DNA of 64,000 bases, taken from positions 1 to 64,000 of the forward strand of contig SFGN01000010.1 of NCBI GenBank assembly GCA_004556565.1, read 5' to 3'. This DNA comes from Lachnospiraceae bacterium (lineage in GTDB: Bacteria; Bacillota_A; Clostridia; Lachnospirales; Lachnospiraceae). The number at the start of each line of letters is the position of its first letter. Position 1 is the first letter of the stretch. The notes below the pieces were generated by a model. It had not been told where the DNA came from, searched no databases, and saw only the letters and a list, made by a program, of their open reading frames with translations. This document shows positions 43,628 to 52,685 of the stretch, piece by piece. The translations under genes were made by a program, and so were the position numbers.

Positions 43628-44557
43628 TTATCGGATAATTGTACCGGCTTTTCCGTGTACTCCGTCCTTTACTTTGTCAAAAGAAGTGATTAAAGCACTT
43701 CTTCCTTCTCTTTTTTCAATAAATTCTACGGATGCCCGGAATTTAGGGAACATGTTATAAATTCCAAAATGTCCCTGTTCCATATAAATTTTTGCCTGTT
43801 CCACGGTGATCTCCCCAAGCTTTTCCTCGCATGGCTGACCATAATTGATCAGCACCTGCTCTACGCTGGTGAGGATAATCAGAATATCTGCGTTGACTTC
43901 TTCGGCAAGCTTACCTGCAGTCAGATCTTTTTCAATGACAGCGCTGGCTCCTTTGAGACGGTGATCCTGTTCGAGCACCGGAATACCGCCGCCGCCGCAG
44001 GCAATGACAATCTGGTCTGCATCAAGCAGCGCCCGGACTGCGTCGATCTCAACAATTTTGCACGGATTCGGAGCCGATACGACGCGGCGGAACCCCCTGC
44101 CCGGTTCTTCAATTACATAATTTCCTTTTTTGCGCTCTTCCTGAGCTTCCTGCACGCTCATATAACGGCCGAGGACTTTCGTCGGTGTGTAAAATGCTTC
44201 GTCATACGGGTCGACTACCACCTGTGTGATCAAAGTGCTGACGGTGCGGAAAATTCCCCTATCCAGCAACTCTTCACGGACAGCATTCTGCAGGTCATAT
44301 CCGATATATCCCTGGCTCATGGCAGAGCAGACAGACATCGGTGCTGCAGTGTAGTCCTGATGTGATTTGCCGAATTCATTCATGGCAGTATGGATCATGC
44401 CGACCTGAGGGGCATTACTGTGAGTGATAGCTACCTGATAACCTTCTTCAATTAAATCTGCAATGGACTTGGCGGTCTTTTTAACGGCAATCTTCTGTTC
44501 GGGAAGTGTGGTGCCAAGCGCGCGGTGTCCAAGTGCAATAACTGCTCTTTTTTTCAT
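43628..44557 (-). CDS. arcC: Carbamate kinase
   Basis: 309 residues. Amino-acid kinase fold with ALGHRALG near the N-terminus (most enzymes have GGNA, so this loop is slightly unusual), THSNAPQVG, PMSVCSAMSQGYIGYDLQNA, IACGGGGIPV, EKDLTAGKLAEEVNAD and MFPKFRASVEFIEK. It makes ATP from carbamoyl phosphate and ADP in fermentative arginine, agmatine or purine breakdown. No arcA, arcB or transporter gene is next to it, so the source of carbamoyl phosphate lies elsewhere. GAGGG precedes the start. Confidence 0.93.
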   Translation of the reverse strand: MKKRAVIALGHRALGTTLPEQKIAVKKTAKSIADLIEEGYQVAITHSNAPQVGMIHTAMNEFGKSHQDYTAAPMSVCSAMSQGYIGYDLQNAVREELLDRGIFRTVSTLITQVVVDPYDEAFYTPTKVLGRYMSVQEAQEERKKGNYVIEEPGRGFRRVVSAPNPCKIVEIDAVRALLDADQIVIACGGGGIPVLEQDHRLKGASAVIEKDLTAGKLAEEVNADILIILTSVEQVLINYGQPCEEKLGEITVEQAKIYMEQGHFGIYNMFPKFRASVEFIEKREGRSALITSFDKVKDGVHGKAGTIIR

Positions 44558-44783
44558 ATCGATCCCTCGTTTTCCTTATTTTTGAATGATTATTAACTGC
44601 AGAGTACCATTTATCGACCGTGTCCATTCCAATCGATGACAGAAATATTATAGTATTTATTATATGAAAAAGCAATGAAAACATCCGTTGCACGGAAAAA
44701 CACCCGCTGTAATTTTACCCTTGATTTTATATAGTAACAAGAGCAAAATAGAAACGAAAAAGATCAGGAAAGGAAACGGGGAC

Positions 44784-46628
44784 ATGAGAAGCTTGTTGAT
44801 TTATCTGAAGGATTATAAAAAGGAAAGTATCATCGGACCTCTTTTTAAATTGCTGGAGGCATCGTTTGAACTGATCGTTCCGTTGATTATGGCGCAGATC
44901 ATCGATGTGGGGATTAAAAACAGAGACATCCCGTTTATCTGGGAGATGGGTCTCGTGCTTGTTTTACTTGGCGTGCTGGGACTGGCATGCTCGCTGACTG
45001 CACAATATTTTGCGGCAAAGGCAGCAGTAGGATTCGGAACTGCACTGCGGCATGATTTGTTCGCGCACATTCAGAAACTTTCCTATGCGGAGGTTGATAA
45101 GGCGGGCAGCAGCACACTGGTCGTCCGCATGACAAGCGATATCAATCAGGTCCAGTCAGGCGTGAATCTGGTGCTTAGGCTGTTTCTGCGTTCTCCGTTC
45201 ATTGTGGCAGGGGCATTGATCATGGCATTCGCGATTAATGTCAGGATGGCAATTGTGTTTGCGGTTACAGTTCCCTTGCTTGCTCTTGTGATCTACGGTG
45301 TGATGGCGGTAACCATTCCGCTTTATAAAAAGGTGCAGAAGGGACTGGATGCGGTTCTGTTATCGACAAGGGAAAATCTTGCCGGTATCCGGGTTATCCG
45401 GGCATTTCGGACACAGAAGCGGGAGCAGGAGGATTTCGATGAAAAAAGTGATTATCTGATGCGGATGCAGCTTTTGACCGGGAAAATTTCCGCACTTCTG
45501 AATCCTGCTACCTACATCATAGTGAACATGGGAATTCTTGCGGTCGTATGGTACGGGGGACAGGAAGTATACGCCGGAAATCTGAGCCAGGGAGAAGTGA
45601 TTGCTCTGGTTAACTATATGTCGCAGATTCTGCTCGCCCTTGTGGCACTGGCAAATCTGATCGTGACATTTACAAAAGCTCTTGCGAGTGCACAAAGAAT
45701 TAATGAGATTTTTGCCCTGCAGCCGGGAATCACAGATGGAGAGGAAATTGCGGCAGAGGACATAGATGTGTATGCCGCAGGAACACATAAGGAGCTGCGC
45801 GGAAGGGTACAGGCTCAGGAAATTATGGCCGAAGATTTACAGGAGGATAGGGCACACTGTATGGAGACGCAGCACAATCCCTGTGTTGAGATGCGCGATA
45901 TTTCCTTCTGCTATCCGGGCAGCAAGGAAGAGGCATTGTCACATATATCATTTACGGCACAAAAGGGAGAGACAATAGGCATTATCGGCGGCACCGGATC
46001 AGGAAAGTCAACGCTGGTGAATCTGATTCCGCGGTTTTATGATGTAACTTCCGGAGAAGTACTTGTATGTGGCGAAGATGTAAAGAAGTACAGGCTGGAG
46101 GCGCTGAGAAGGAAAATCGGAATCGTTCCCCAGAAGGCAGTTCTGTTCCACGGCACGATCGAAGATAATATGAAGGTGGGGCGTGAGGATGCGTCAAAGG
46201 AAGAGATTAATGCTGCGTTAAAAACCGCTCAGGCACTGGAAATCGTGCAGAAAAAACCGGAAGGGATTCAGACAGTAATCAGTGAAAGCGGGAAAAACCT
46301 TTCCGGAGGGCAGCGTCAGAGGCTCACAATAGCAAGAGCGCTGGTGAGAAAGCCGGATATATTGATTTTAGATGACAGTGCATCGGCACTGGATTTTGCA
46401 ACTGATGCGCGGCTTCGGAAAGCACTGACGGAAGATACAGGGGAAATGACAGTCTTTCTTGTATCGCAGCGTGCATCTTCCATCATGCATGCGGACAGGA
46501 TCCTTGTTCTAGAGGATGGAATTCTGGCAGGATATGGAACACATAAAGAGCTAATGGAAAACTGTCCCGTATATCAGGAAATCTGTTACTCTCAGTTGAC
46601 AAAGGAGGAGGTGAGGGCAAATGCGTAA
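44784..46628 (+). CDS. Heterodimeric ABC exporter, subunit with degenerate catalytic site
   Basis: 614 residues from ATG 44784 (MRSLLIYLKDYKKES), with GGAAACGGGG upstream; the TTG at 44688 is not credible. Six membrane helices (~15-310), then a longer than usual linker of ~45 residues, then the ATPase. Walker A GGTGSGKST and signature LSGGQRQR are intact. Walker B ends LILDDSASALD (Asp in place of the catalytic Glu) and the switch His is Gln in LVSQRASS. These changes mark the non-hydrolysing site of TM287/288- and BmrCD-type exporters. It overlaps the next gene by 8 bases; that partner has the canonical residues. Likely drug or lipid export. Confidence 0.9.
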   Translation: MRSLLIYLKDYKKESIIGPLFKLLEASFELIVPLIMAQIIDVGIKNRDIPFIWEMGLVLVLLGVLGLACSLTAQYFAAKAAVGFGTALRHDLFAHIQKLSYAEVDKAGSSTLVVRMTSDINQVQSGVNLVLRLFLRSPFIVAGALIMAFAINVRMAIVFAVTVPLLALVIYGVMAVTIPLYKKVQKGLDAVLLSTRENLAGIRVIRAFRTQKREQEDFDEKSDYLMRMQLLTGKISALLNPATYIIVNMGILAVVWYGGQEVYAGNLSQGEVIALVNYMSQILLALVALANLIVTFTKALASAQRINEIFALQPGITDGEEIAAEDIDVYAAGTHKELRGRVQAQEIMAEDLQEDRAHCMETQHNPCVEMRDISFCYPGSKEEALSHISFTAQKGETIGIIGGTGSGKSTLVNLIPRFYDVTSGEVLVCGEDVKKYRLEALRRKIGIVPQKAVLFHGTIEDNMKVGREDASKEEINAALKTAQALEIVQKKPEGIQTVISESGKNLSGGQRQRLTIARALVRKPDILILDDSASALDFATDARLRKALTEDTGEMTVFLVSQRASSIMHADRILVLEDGILAGYGTHKELMENCPVYQEICYSQLTKEEVRANA

Positions 46629-48357
46629 AAAATCTAAAGGTGTGATGAAGCGGGTACTTCAGCTTCTTATACCATATCTGTCATACCTTATTTTGTCCCT
46701 TGTCTTTGCGGCTGTGTCTGTCGCCTTGACCTTATATGCCCCTATCCTGACCGGAAATGCCATTGATTATATTCTTGAGGTAGGACAGGTTGATTTTCTG
46801 AAAATGACGGAAATCCTCAAGAGGCTGGCGGCTGTTATCGTGCTGACAGGCATTTCCCAGTGGCTGATGAATCTGTGCAATAATACTATCACTTATCGTG
46901 TTGTAAAAAAAGTGAGGGAAGAAGCATTCGCGAAGCTTCAGATTCTTCCTCTGAAATATATCGACAGCCACCAGTACGGCGAAACCATCAGCCGGATTAT
47001 TACGGATGTGGAACAGTTCTCCGACGGGCTTCTGCTGGGATTTACACAATTATTCACGGGTGTTGTGACAATTGTGGGTACGTTATTTTTTATGCTTTCA
47101 ATAAATGTGAAAATAGCGTTGGTCGTTATTCTGATCACGCCGGTTTCTTTGTTTGTGGCAAGCTTTATCGCAAAACGCACTTATACCATGTTCCGTGCCC
47201 AGTCCGAGACAAGGGCGGAGATGACATCTCTTGTGGATGAAATGGCAGGAAATCAGAAAACTGTGCAGGCATTTGGTTACGGAGACAGAGCACTAAAACG
47301 TTTTGATGAGATCAACGAAAGGCTTCAGAAGGTAAGCCTGCGGGCTATTTTCTTCTCATCCATCACAAATCCCAGTACCCGGTTTGTAAACGGCCTTGTA
47401 TATGCAGGAGTAGGGATTACCGGGGCATTTACCGCGATGGCAGGAGGAATTTCCGTAGGACAGCTTTCCTGTTTTTTGAGCTATGCAAATCAGTATACAA
47501 AACCGTTTAATGAGATTTCAGGCGTCATCACGGAACTGCAGAATGCGATTGCCTGTGCGGGCCGTGTGTTTGAATTTATCGATGAAATGCCGGAAGTGCC
47601 GGATGCTCCGGATGCAGATGTGCTGAAAAATGCAGACGGGAGTGTGGGGATTACGGAGGTATCCTTTTCTTATAAGAAAGAGGTGCCGCTGTTACAGCAC
47701 CTGAATCTTCAGGTGGAGCCGGGGCAGAAAATCGCCATCGTCGGTCCTACGGGCTGCGGTAAGACAACATTGATCAACCTTTTGATGCGTTTTTATGATA
47801 TAGATGCAGGGCAGATTGTCGTAAGCGGACATGACATCCGGGAAATCACAAGAGACAGCCTTAGGGCAAACTATGGCATGGTGCTTCAGGAAACATGGCT
47901 CAAAGCGGGGACAGTCGCGGAAAATATCGCTTACGGAAGGCCCGGAACACCGATGGAAGAAATCATTGCGGCGGCTAAAGCGGCCCATGCCCACAGCTTT
48001 ATCCGGCGTATGCCTGACGGATATGACACGATTATCACGGAAGAAGGAGGCAATCTTTCCCAGGGGCAGAAGCAGCTTCTCTGCATTGCAAGGGTAATGC
48101 TTAATCTGCCGCCGATGCTGATTCTTGATGAGGCGACTTCTTCGATCGATACAAGGACGGAAATTAAAATTCAGAAAGCATTTCAGGAAATGATGGAGGG
48201 CAGGACGAGTTTTATTGTGGCGCACCGGCTTTCCACAATCCGCGAAGCAGATGTGATCCTCGTTATGAACGAAGGCAACATTGTGGAGCAGGGAACACAT
48301 GAAGAGTTGATGAAAAAGGGAGGCTTCTACAGAAATCTGTATGAAAGCCAGTTTTAA
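46621..48357 (+). CDS. Heterodimeric ABC exporter, catalytically competent subunit
   Basis: 578 residues. Membrane domain ~15-315 and ATPase ~335-578, with Walker A GPTGCGKTT, Q-loop VLQET, signature LSQGQKQL (Q for the second G), Walker B LILDEATSSID with the catalytic Glu, and switch IVAHRLS with His. It complements the degenerate site of the upstream subunit. Its stop codon (48355-48357) lies inside the left arm of the intergenic repeat at 48352-48522. No regulator is adjacent. Confidence 0.92.
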   Translation: MRKKSKGVMKRVLQLLIPYLSYLILSLVFAAVSVALTLYAPILTGNAIDYILEVGQVDFLKMTEILKRLAAVIVLTGISQWLMNLCNNTITYRVVKKVREEAFAKLQILPLKYIDSHQYGETISRIITDVEQFSDGLLLGFTQLFTGVVTIVGTLFFMLSINVKIALVVILITPVSLFVASFIAKRTYTMFRAQSETRAEMTSLVDEMAGNQKTVQAFGYGDRALKRFDEINERLQKVSLRAIFFSSITNPSTRFVNGLVYAGVGITGAFTAMAGGISVGQLSCFLSYANQYTKPFNEISGVITELQNAIACAGRVFEFIDEMPEVPDAPDADVLKNADGSVGITEVSFSYKKEVPLLQHLNLQVEPGQKIAIVGPTGCGKTTLINLLMRFYDIDAGQIVVSGHDIREITRDSLRANYGMVLQETWLKAGTVAENIAYGRPGTPMEEIIAAAKAAHAHSFIRRMPDGYDTIITEEGGNLSQGQKQLLCIARVMLNLPPMLILDEATSSIDTRTEIKIQKAFQEMMEGRTSFIVAHRLSTIREADVILVMNEGNIVEQGTHEELMKKGGFYRNLYESQF

Positions 48358-48522
48358 CAGCAAAGCCGCCGCCATTCGCAAAACGCATCTGCGATGCTTC
48401 CCCGCTGCAAAAGCAGCTGATTTTGCTCATAATCGGGCGCTAAATTCATAATCGAATTCGTTCGCTTATTCATGCAAGCATGATTCGCTCGCTAATTCGA
48501 TTATGGCTGAGCTGTTATAAAA
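48352..48522. repeat. Dispersed palindromic intergenic repeat, copy B (expanded)
   Basis: The ends TTTTAACAGCAAAGCC and GGCTGAGCTGTTATAAAA are inverted copies. It shares GCCATTCGCAAAACGCATCT (48371 on), CGATGCTT and AATTCGATTATGGCTGAGCTG with copy A at 29354-29433. It also has ~80 extra bases between those blocks, made of inverted CATAATCG and CGATTATG pieces. The left arm includes the stop codon of the ABC subunit gene. Confidence 0.65.
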
Positions 48523-48536
48523 AATGTAAAATGAGC

Positions 48537-48565
48537 TTGACAATTAAAGTAAAGCATACTATACT
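48537..48565 (+). promoter_or_regulatory. Strong sigma-A promoter of the XRE/ABC cluster, with flanking repeats
   Basis: TTGACA (48537-48542), a 17-base spacer and TATACT (48560-48565). TAAAGTAAA occurs in the spacer and again at ~48573, and TTGACAAA recurs at ~48583, both downstream of the -10. The repeated blocks are likely operator half-sites for the small XRE regulator encoded next. Confidence 0.75.
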
Positions 48566-48610
48566 TTTCGTGTAAAGTAAACTTGACAAAATAAACAGGG
48601 GGGAGTGCAC

Positions 48611-48838
48611 GTGCAGAATCGTATTCAACAGTTGAGAAAAGAAAGGCGAATCACGCAAAGTGAGCTGGCGGATGCGGTGGAAGTGACCAGACAGACGATT
48701 ATTTCTTTAGAAAGCGGAAGATATAACGCTTCCCTGGTACTGGCTCACAAGATAGCACAATATTTTGGTGTGAAGATTGAAGAGATTTTCATATTCAATC
48801 TGGAGGAAGAAAACCTGAACACAATGAACAAGAGCTGA
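48611..48838 (+). CDS. Small XRE-family HTH regulator
   Basis: 75 residues from GTG 48611 (MQNRIQQLRKERRITQ), with AGGGGGGAG 5 bases upstream; GTG 48605 overlaps that site. It is almost only a helix-turn-helix: ITQSELADAVEVTRQTIISLESGRYNASLVLAHKIAQYFGVKIEEIFIF. Such short YozG-like regulators usually sit in front of a DUF membrane protein and ABC genes and repress their own operon. Here the next genes are a membrane protein, an ATPase and a permease. Confidence 0.9.
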   Translation: MQNRIQQLRKERRITQSELADAVEVTRQTIISLESGRYNASLVLAHKIAQYFGVKIEEIFIFNLEEENLNTMNKS

Positions 48839-48947
48839 AAACAGTCTGCGTTCGTCCCTGGAAAGGAAACGGAGAGGACAGCAGGCCGCCCGGAGATTCC
48901 GGCATGGAGAAAAGCAGAATTTATCATTATGTCATGGAGGTGGAGCG

Positions 48948-49427
48948 ATGTTAATGAGAACATTTTGGAGAGGAGCAAAAACGGATGATGAGTACCGGAA
49001 GGTCTTGAAAAAACGCTGTATAGGAATCGGTTTTATGATGGCAGCCGGGGTCGCGGCACTTATTGCGGCGGCTGCCCTTATGAAAACAGGAAAAGGGGAG
49101 AATGATGATTTCCTGAGCGGGGTCTACATCGGGATAGGGACGGGTATACTGGTATCAGGAATAATATTCCTTTACCGGGTAAGGAAGATGTTTAAGAATC
49201 CGGAGCTTTTAAGGCAGAGACGTTTGAAAGGATCTGATGAACGTTCCGTTTTACTGAACCAGAAAGCGTTATATCTGTCAGGTGTTTTTGTGATAATCGG
49301 TGCATATATTGCACTCCTGGCAGCCGGATTTTTCAGCATGGCAGTGTTCTGGACGATCTGGACGATCGTTATGGCATATTTCCTTATTTATTGGATTTGC
49401 CGTAACATTCTGGAACGACTGATGTAA
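48948..49427 (+). CDS. Four-helix membrane protein of unknown function, XRE-associated
   Basis: 159 residues. About four membrane helices at ~27-45, ~57-76, ~108-127 and ~131-152, with a basic cytoplasmic loop between helices 2 and 3 (RRLKGSDERSVLLNQKA). The DERS-x(4)-KA pattern recurs in uncharacterised membrane proteins next to small XRE regulators in Firmicutes. GGAGGTGGAG precedes the start. Position inside the XRE/ABC cluster suggests an accessory role. Function unknown. Confidence 0.7.
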   Translation: MLMRTFWRGAKTDDEYRKVLKKRCIGIGFMMAAGVAALIAAAALMKTGKGENDDFLSGVYIGIGTGILVSGIIFLYRVRKMFKNPELLRQRRLKGSDERSVLLNQKALYLSGVFVIIGAYIALLAAGFFSMAVFWTIWTIVMAYFLIYWICRNILERLM

Positions 49428-49519
49428 AGTCCGTACGAGTCATGACATGAAAACAGAAGATACCGGATTTATAGATGTTCCCCGGCAGGCAAAATAAAAT
49501 GTAAAGAGGAGGCTTTGGT

Positions 49520-50293
49520 ATGATTGAAATACGCAATCTGACAAGAATTTATAAACTGAATAAGAAACAGATGAAAGAGTCGAAAACGACAAACCCGTGG
49601 AAACGGGCGGTCGATAATCTGAGTCTTACGGCAGAACCGGGTGAGATTTACGGGCTGCTCGGACCGAACGGGGCAGGGAAGACAACGACTTTAAGGTGCA
49701 TTTCCACGATTATAAAGCCGACGGAAGGTGAAATATATGTGGGCGGACACGAGGTGCAGAAAGAGCCAGAGCAGGTTCGGGAGAAAATCGGATTTCTGAC
49801 CGGAGATATCAAGCTTGATCCACAGTTTACAGTTGATTACCTGTTTGATTTTTTCGGACGGCTTCATCAGGTGCCTGAGGAACAGCTGATAAAGCGCAAG
49901 GAAGAATTATTTACATACTTCGGGATTCAGGATTTTGCACACAAAAAGGTAAAAGAGCTTTCTACAGGAATGGGGCAGAAGGCTGCAATCGCCGTTTGTC
50001 TGGCACATGACCCGGATATCGTGGTTTTTGATGAGCCGACCAACGGACTGGATGTCATTACCGCAAGAAGTGTGACGGATTATCTGAAAAAATTAAGGGA
50101 TGAAGGAAAACTGGTAATCATTTCCACGCACATCATGTCCGAGGCGGAAAAAATCTGTGACCGCATCGGAATCATTATTGACGGACAGAAAGTGATTGAA
50201 GGAAGCCTGGAAGAAATATTGCAGGAAACAGGAACGGCAGACCTGGAAGATGCGTTTTTTGAGCTTTACAGTGCCCGAAGGGAGGAACAATAA
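49520..50293 (+). CDS. ABC-2 type transporter ATP-binding protein, NatA-like
   Basis: 257 residues. Walker A GPNGAGKTT, signature LSTGMGQKAA, Walker B IVVFDEPTNGLD, and switch His in ISTHIMSEAEK. It powers the ABC-2 permease encoded one base after its stop. NatAB of Bacillus exports sodium, but this family also carries drugs and peptides, so the substrate is open. GAGGAGG precedes the start. Confidence 0.9.
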   Translation: MIEIRNLTRIYKLNKKQMKESKTTNPWKRAVDNLSLTAEPGEIYGLLGPNGAGKTTTLRCISTIIKPTEGEIYVGGHEVQKEPEQVREKIGFLTGDIKLDPQFTVDYLFDFFGRLHQVPEEQLIKRKEELFTYFGIQDFAHKKVKELSTGMGQKAAIAVCLAHDPDIVVFDEPTNGLDVITARSVTDYLKKLRDEGKLVIISTHIMSEAEKICDRIGIIIDGQKVIEGSLEEILQETGTADLEDAFFELYSARREEQ

Positions 50294-50294
50294 T

Positions 50295-51500
50295 ATGAAT
50301 GGGATAAAACAGATTTTCTGTAAGGAATTGTCCAGAGTATTTAAAGACAGAAAGATGGTTTTTTCAGTGTTTATTCTTCCGGTAGTCATCATGATCGGAA
50401 TTATGTCGCTGACCAGCGGGATGGCAGAAAAGGCGGCACAGGATGTGGAAAATCATACATCTGTTGTTTACATAGAAAATGAGCCGGAGGGCTTTTCAGA
50501 TTTTTTGGAGGCGGCGGGAACAAACTGTAAAATCTATCCTGTGGAAAACAAAGAAGATGTCAGGGAGAAGATATTATCGGGAGAGGCAGATTTATGGATT
50601 GCATTTCCGGAAGGCTTCCTTGATGCAGTCATGAACTACAAAAAAGGTGATAAAATTTTACAGGTAAAAACATATTATAATCCTTCGGAAGACTATTCCT
50701 CAGAGGCCTACGAAACAATTTCTTCCGGTATCCTGGAGGCATACCGTCAGACATTGCTGGCACAGAGAGTAGATGATATAGAATCGCTGACGGTATTTAC
50801 GGTAAACTCAGATAATCCCGATATGATTATCCGGGATGAGGAAAAGGCAGGCGGGAAACTGCTTGGTATGATGCTTCCGTACTTTGTGACGATTCTGCTG
50901 TTTGCAGGGGCAATGGGAATCGGAACAGATATGGTCGCAGGAGAGAAGGAACGGGGGACAATGGCAAGCCTGCTCGTCTCCCCGGTGAAACGAAGTTCCA
51001 TCGTGCTCGGTAAAGTATTCGCGCTGATGGTCATTTCCGGAGTCTCTTCTCTTGTATATGTAGCGGCAATGGTCATTTTCATGCCTCAGATGATGGGCGG
51101 AATGACAAGTGAAGAAATGGGGATCAGCCTGCGGTTAAGTCCGGTGCAGATTGCAATGCTTGCATTTCTTTTGGTGGCGATCGCATTTCTGTATTCGGCT
51201 ATTATCGTGCTGGTATCTGTATTTGCGAAAACCGTCAAAGAGGCAAGCAGCTACATCATGCCGGTCTATATGCTGATCCTGGTGCTGGGACTGACGACCA
51301 TGTTTACAACATCAAAGCCGGCGGACTGGTACTATGCGATACCGGTTTATAACTCATCCCTGGCACTTCAGGGAATTTTGACACAGGAGCTGACAATGAC
51401 GCAGTACGGGCTGACTTTGGGCATGACACTTGTCCTGGGAGCAGTGATGATAGCTGCAATCGCAAAAGCATTTGAAAGTGAAAAAGTTATGGCAATCTGA
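50295..51500 (+). CDS. ABC-2 type permease, NatB-like
   Basis: 401 residues from ATG 50295 (MNGIKQIFCKELSRVFKDRK). One N-terminal membrane helix (~20-40), a large extracellular segment (~45-190), then about five helices to the C-terminus with AGEKERGTMASLLVSPVKR after helix 2, a hallmark of NatB/YhaP-type permeases. It forms the channel part with the preceding ATPase gene (gap of one base). Last gene of the XRE-controlled cluster. Confidence 0.88.
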   Translation: MNGIKQIFCKELSRVFKDRKMVFSVFILPVVIMIGIMSLTSGMAEKAAQDVENHTSVVYIENEPEGFSDFLEAAGTNCKIYPVENKEDVREKILSGEADLWIAFPEGFLDAVMNYKKGDKILQVKTYYNPSEDYSSEAYETISSGILEAYRQTLLAQRVDDIESLTVFTVNSDNPDMIIRDEEKAGGKLLGMMLPYFVTILLFAGAMGIGTDMVAGEKERGTMASLLVSPVKRSSIVLGKVFALMVISGVSSLVYVAAMVIFMPQMMGGMTSEEMGISLRLSPVQIAMLAFLLVAIAFLYSAIIVLVSVFAKTVKEASSYIMPVYMLILVLGLTTMFTTSKPADWYYAIPVYNSSLALQGILTQELTMTQYGLTLGMTLVLGAVMIAAIAKAFESEKVMAI

Positions 51501-51633
51501 TTGTAAGTGACAAAAGATGAAAATAGCATTTCAGTGCAGACCGCATATAATAACGGTAAGAAGACCGGGATTATATGCGGTTTTTCAGTTGCCGTATCCT
51601 GAACAATACCCCGGCAGAATCGGGAGGACCATT

Positions 51634-51888
51634 ATGAGATTGTGTGAGCTTCGGGAAAAGGAAGTTATTAATGCCTGCGACTGCAAACGGCTCGGATGCG
51701 TGGTGGATCTGGATTTCGATCCCTGCAGCGGAGAAATCCTGGCAATCATTGTGCCCGGTCCGGGGAAAATCTGCGGATTTCTCGGAACGGACAGAGAGTT
51801 TGTCATTCCATTCCGGTGCATAAAAAAAATCGGACCGGATATCATTCTTGTAGAGATTCAGGAAGACAAATTCCTGAAAAAAATTTAA
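51634..51888 (+). CDS. YlmC/YmxH-family sporulation-type protein (PRC-barrel)
   Basis: 84 residues from ATG 51634 (MRLCELREKEVINACDCKRLG), with GGGAGGA 7 bases upstream. It is a single PRC-barrel-like domain (VINACDCKRLGCVVDLDFDP...). YlmC/YmxH proteins are conserved in spore-forming Firmicutes, and YmxH is tied to sporulation, but the biochemical role is unknown. It supports a spore-former genome. It is probably its own transcription unit. Confidence 0.88.
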   Translation: MRLCELREKEVINACDCKRLGCVVDLDFDPCSGEILAIIVPGPGKICGFLGTDREFVIPFRCIKKIGPDIILVEIQEDKFLKKI

Positions 51889-52119
51889 TCTTCTTTTTTG
51901 TCAAAATCGGTATTATGGAAGAGCGTTTGAAAATATATGAAAGGTAAACAGGTATAATTTCAAAAGCGTACTTTATAAAACTTGCAATCAAAGACAACAA
52001 CGTGTAAAATCAAATAAAGAAAATGATAGTGAAGAAAAAGGTGTTTGAAGTAATTATAATGGGAATTGTATGATACATTATTATGTTTTCAGTAAATAGT
52101 CAGAAAGGCGGTACAGTTT

Positions 52120-52569
52120 ATGAAATGTCCATATTGCGGGCACATCGACACTCGGGTGATTGATTCCAGACCGGCGGAAGATGGAAATTCCATCAGAAGA
52201 AGGCGTTCCTGTGACGAGTGTGGGAAGCGTTTCACTACATATGAGAAGGTAGAAACGATTCCTTTGATTATTATTAAAAAAGACAATACAAGGGAACAAT
52301 ATGACCGGACAAAAATCGAAGGCGGCATTTTGCGTGCCTGCTATAAACGTCCGGTTCCCATGGAAGAAGTTCAGAGAGCTCTGGATGAAATTGAACTGGC
52401 AATTTTCAACAGAGAGGAAAAGGAAATACCGAGCAGTGTGATCGGAGAGATTGTCATGGACAAGCTTCGTGAACTGGATCCGGTTGCATATGTGCGTTTT
52501 GCATCGGTATATCGTGAATTTAAAGATGTTAATACCTTTATGGATGAACTGAAAAAATTTTTGGAGTAA
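52120..52569 (+). CDS. nrdR: Transcriptional repressor NrdR
   Basis: 149 residues. An N-terminal zinc ribbon (CPYCGH ... CDECGKRF, ~1-35) is followed by VIDSRPAEDGNSIRRRR and an ATP-cone (~49-139). NrdR represses ribonucleotide reductase operons by binding paired NrdR boxes when dATP is high. A matching box lies upstream of nrdD at 15125-15140. A promoter candidate is TTGAAG-18-TATGAT at 52045-52074. Here it is next to ylmC, a common order in Clostridia. Confidence 0.96.
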   Translation: MKCPYCGHIDTRVIDSRPAEDGNSIRRRRSCDECGKRFTTYEKVETIPLIIIKKDNTREQYDRTKIEGGILRACYKRPVPMEEVQRALDEIELAIFNREEKEIPSSVIGEIVMDKLRELDPVAYVRFASVYREFKDVNTFMDELKKFLE

Positions 52570-52685
52570 TGAAACCACAATGGCCGACGTTCAAATGAAG
52601 CGGCGGTGCGGTCGCCGCACTCGACGGATTAACGGGGCAATATGTTAATATGTGCCGCATATCATGCGGCGGAATGGAGATTAAA

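Noticed and set aside
47692..48381. 229-codon frame on the minus strand over the ABC subunit gene
   Set aside because: Antisense shadow; His/Cys-rich nonsense composition.
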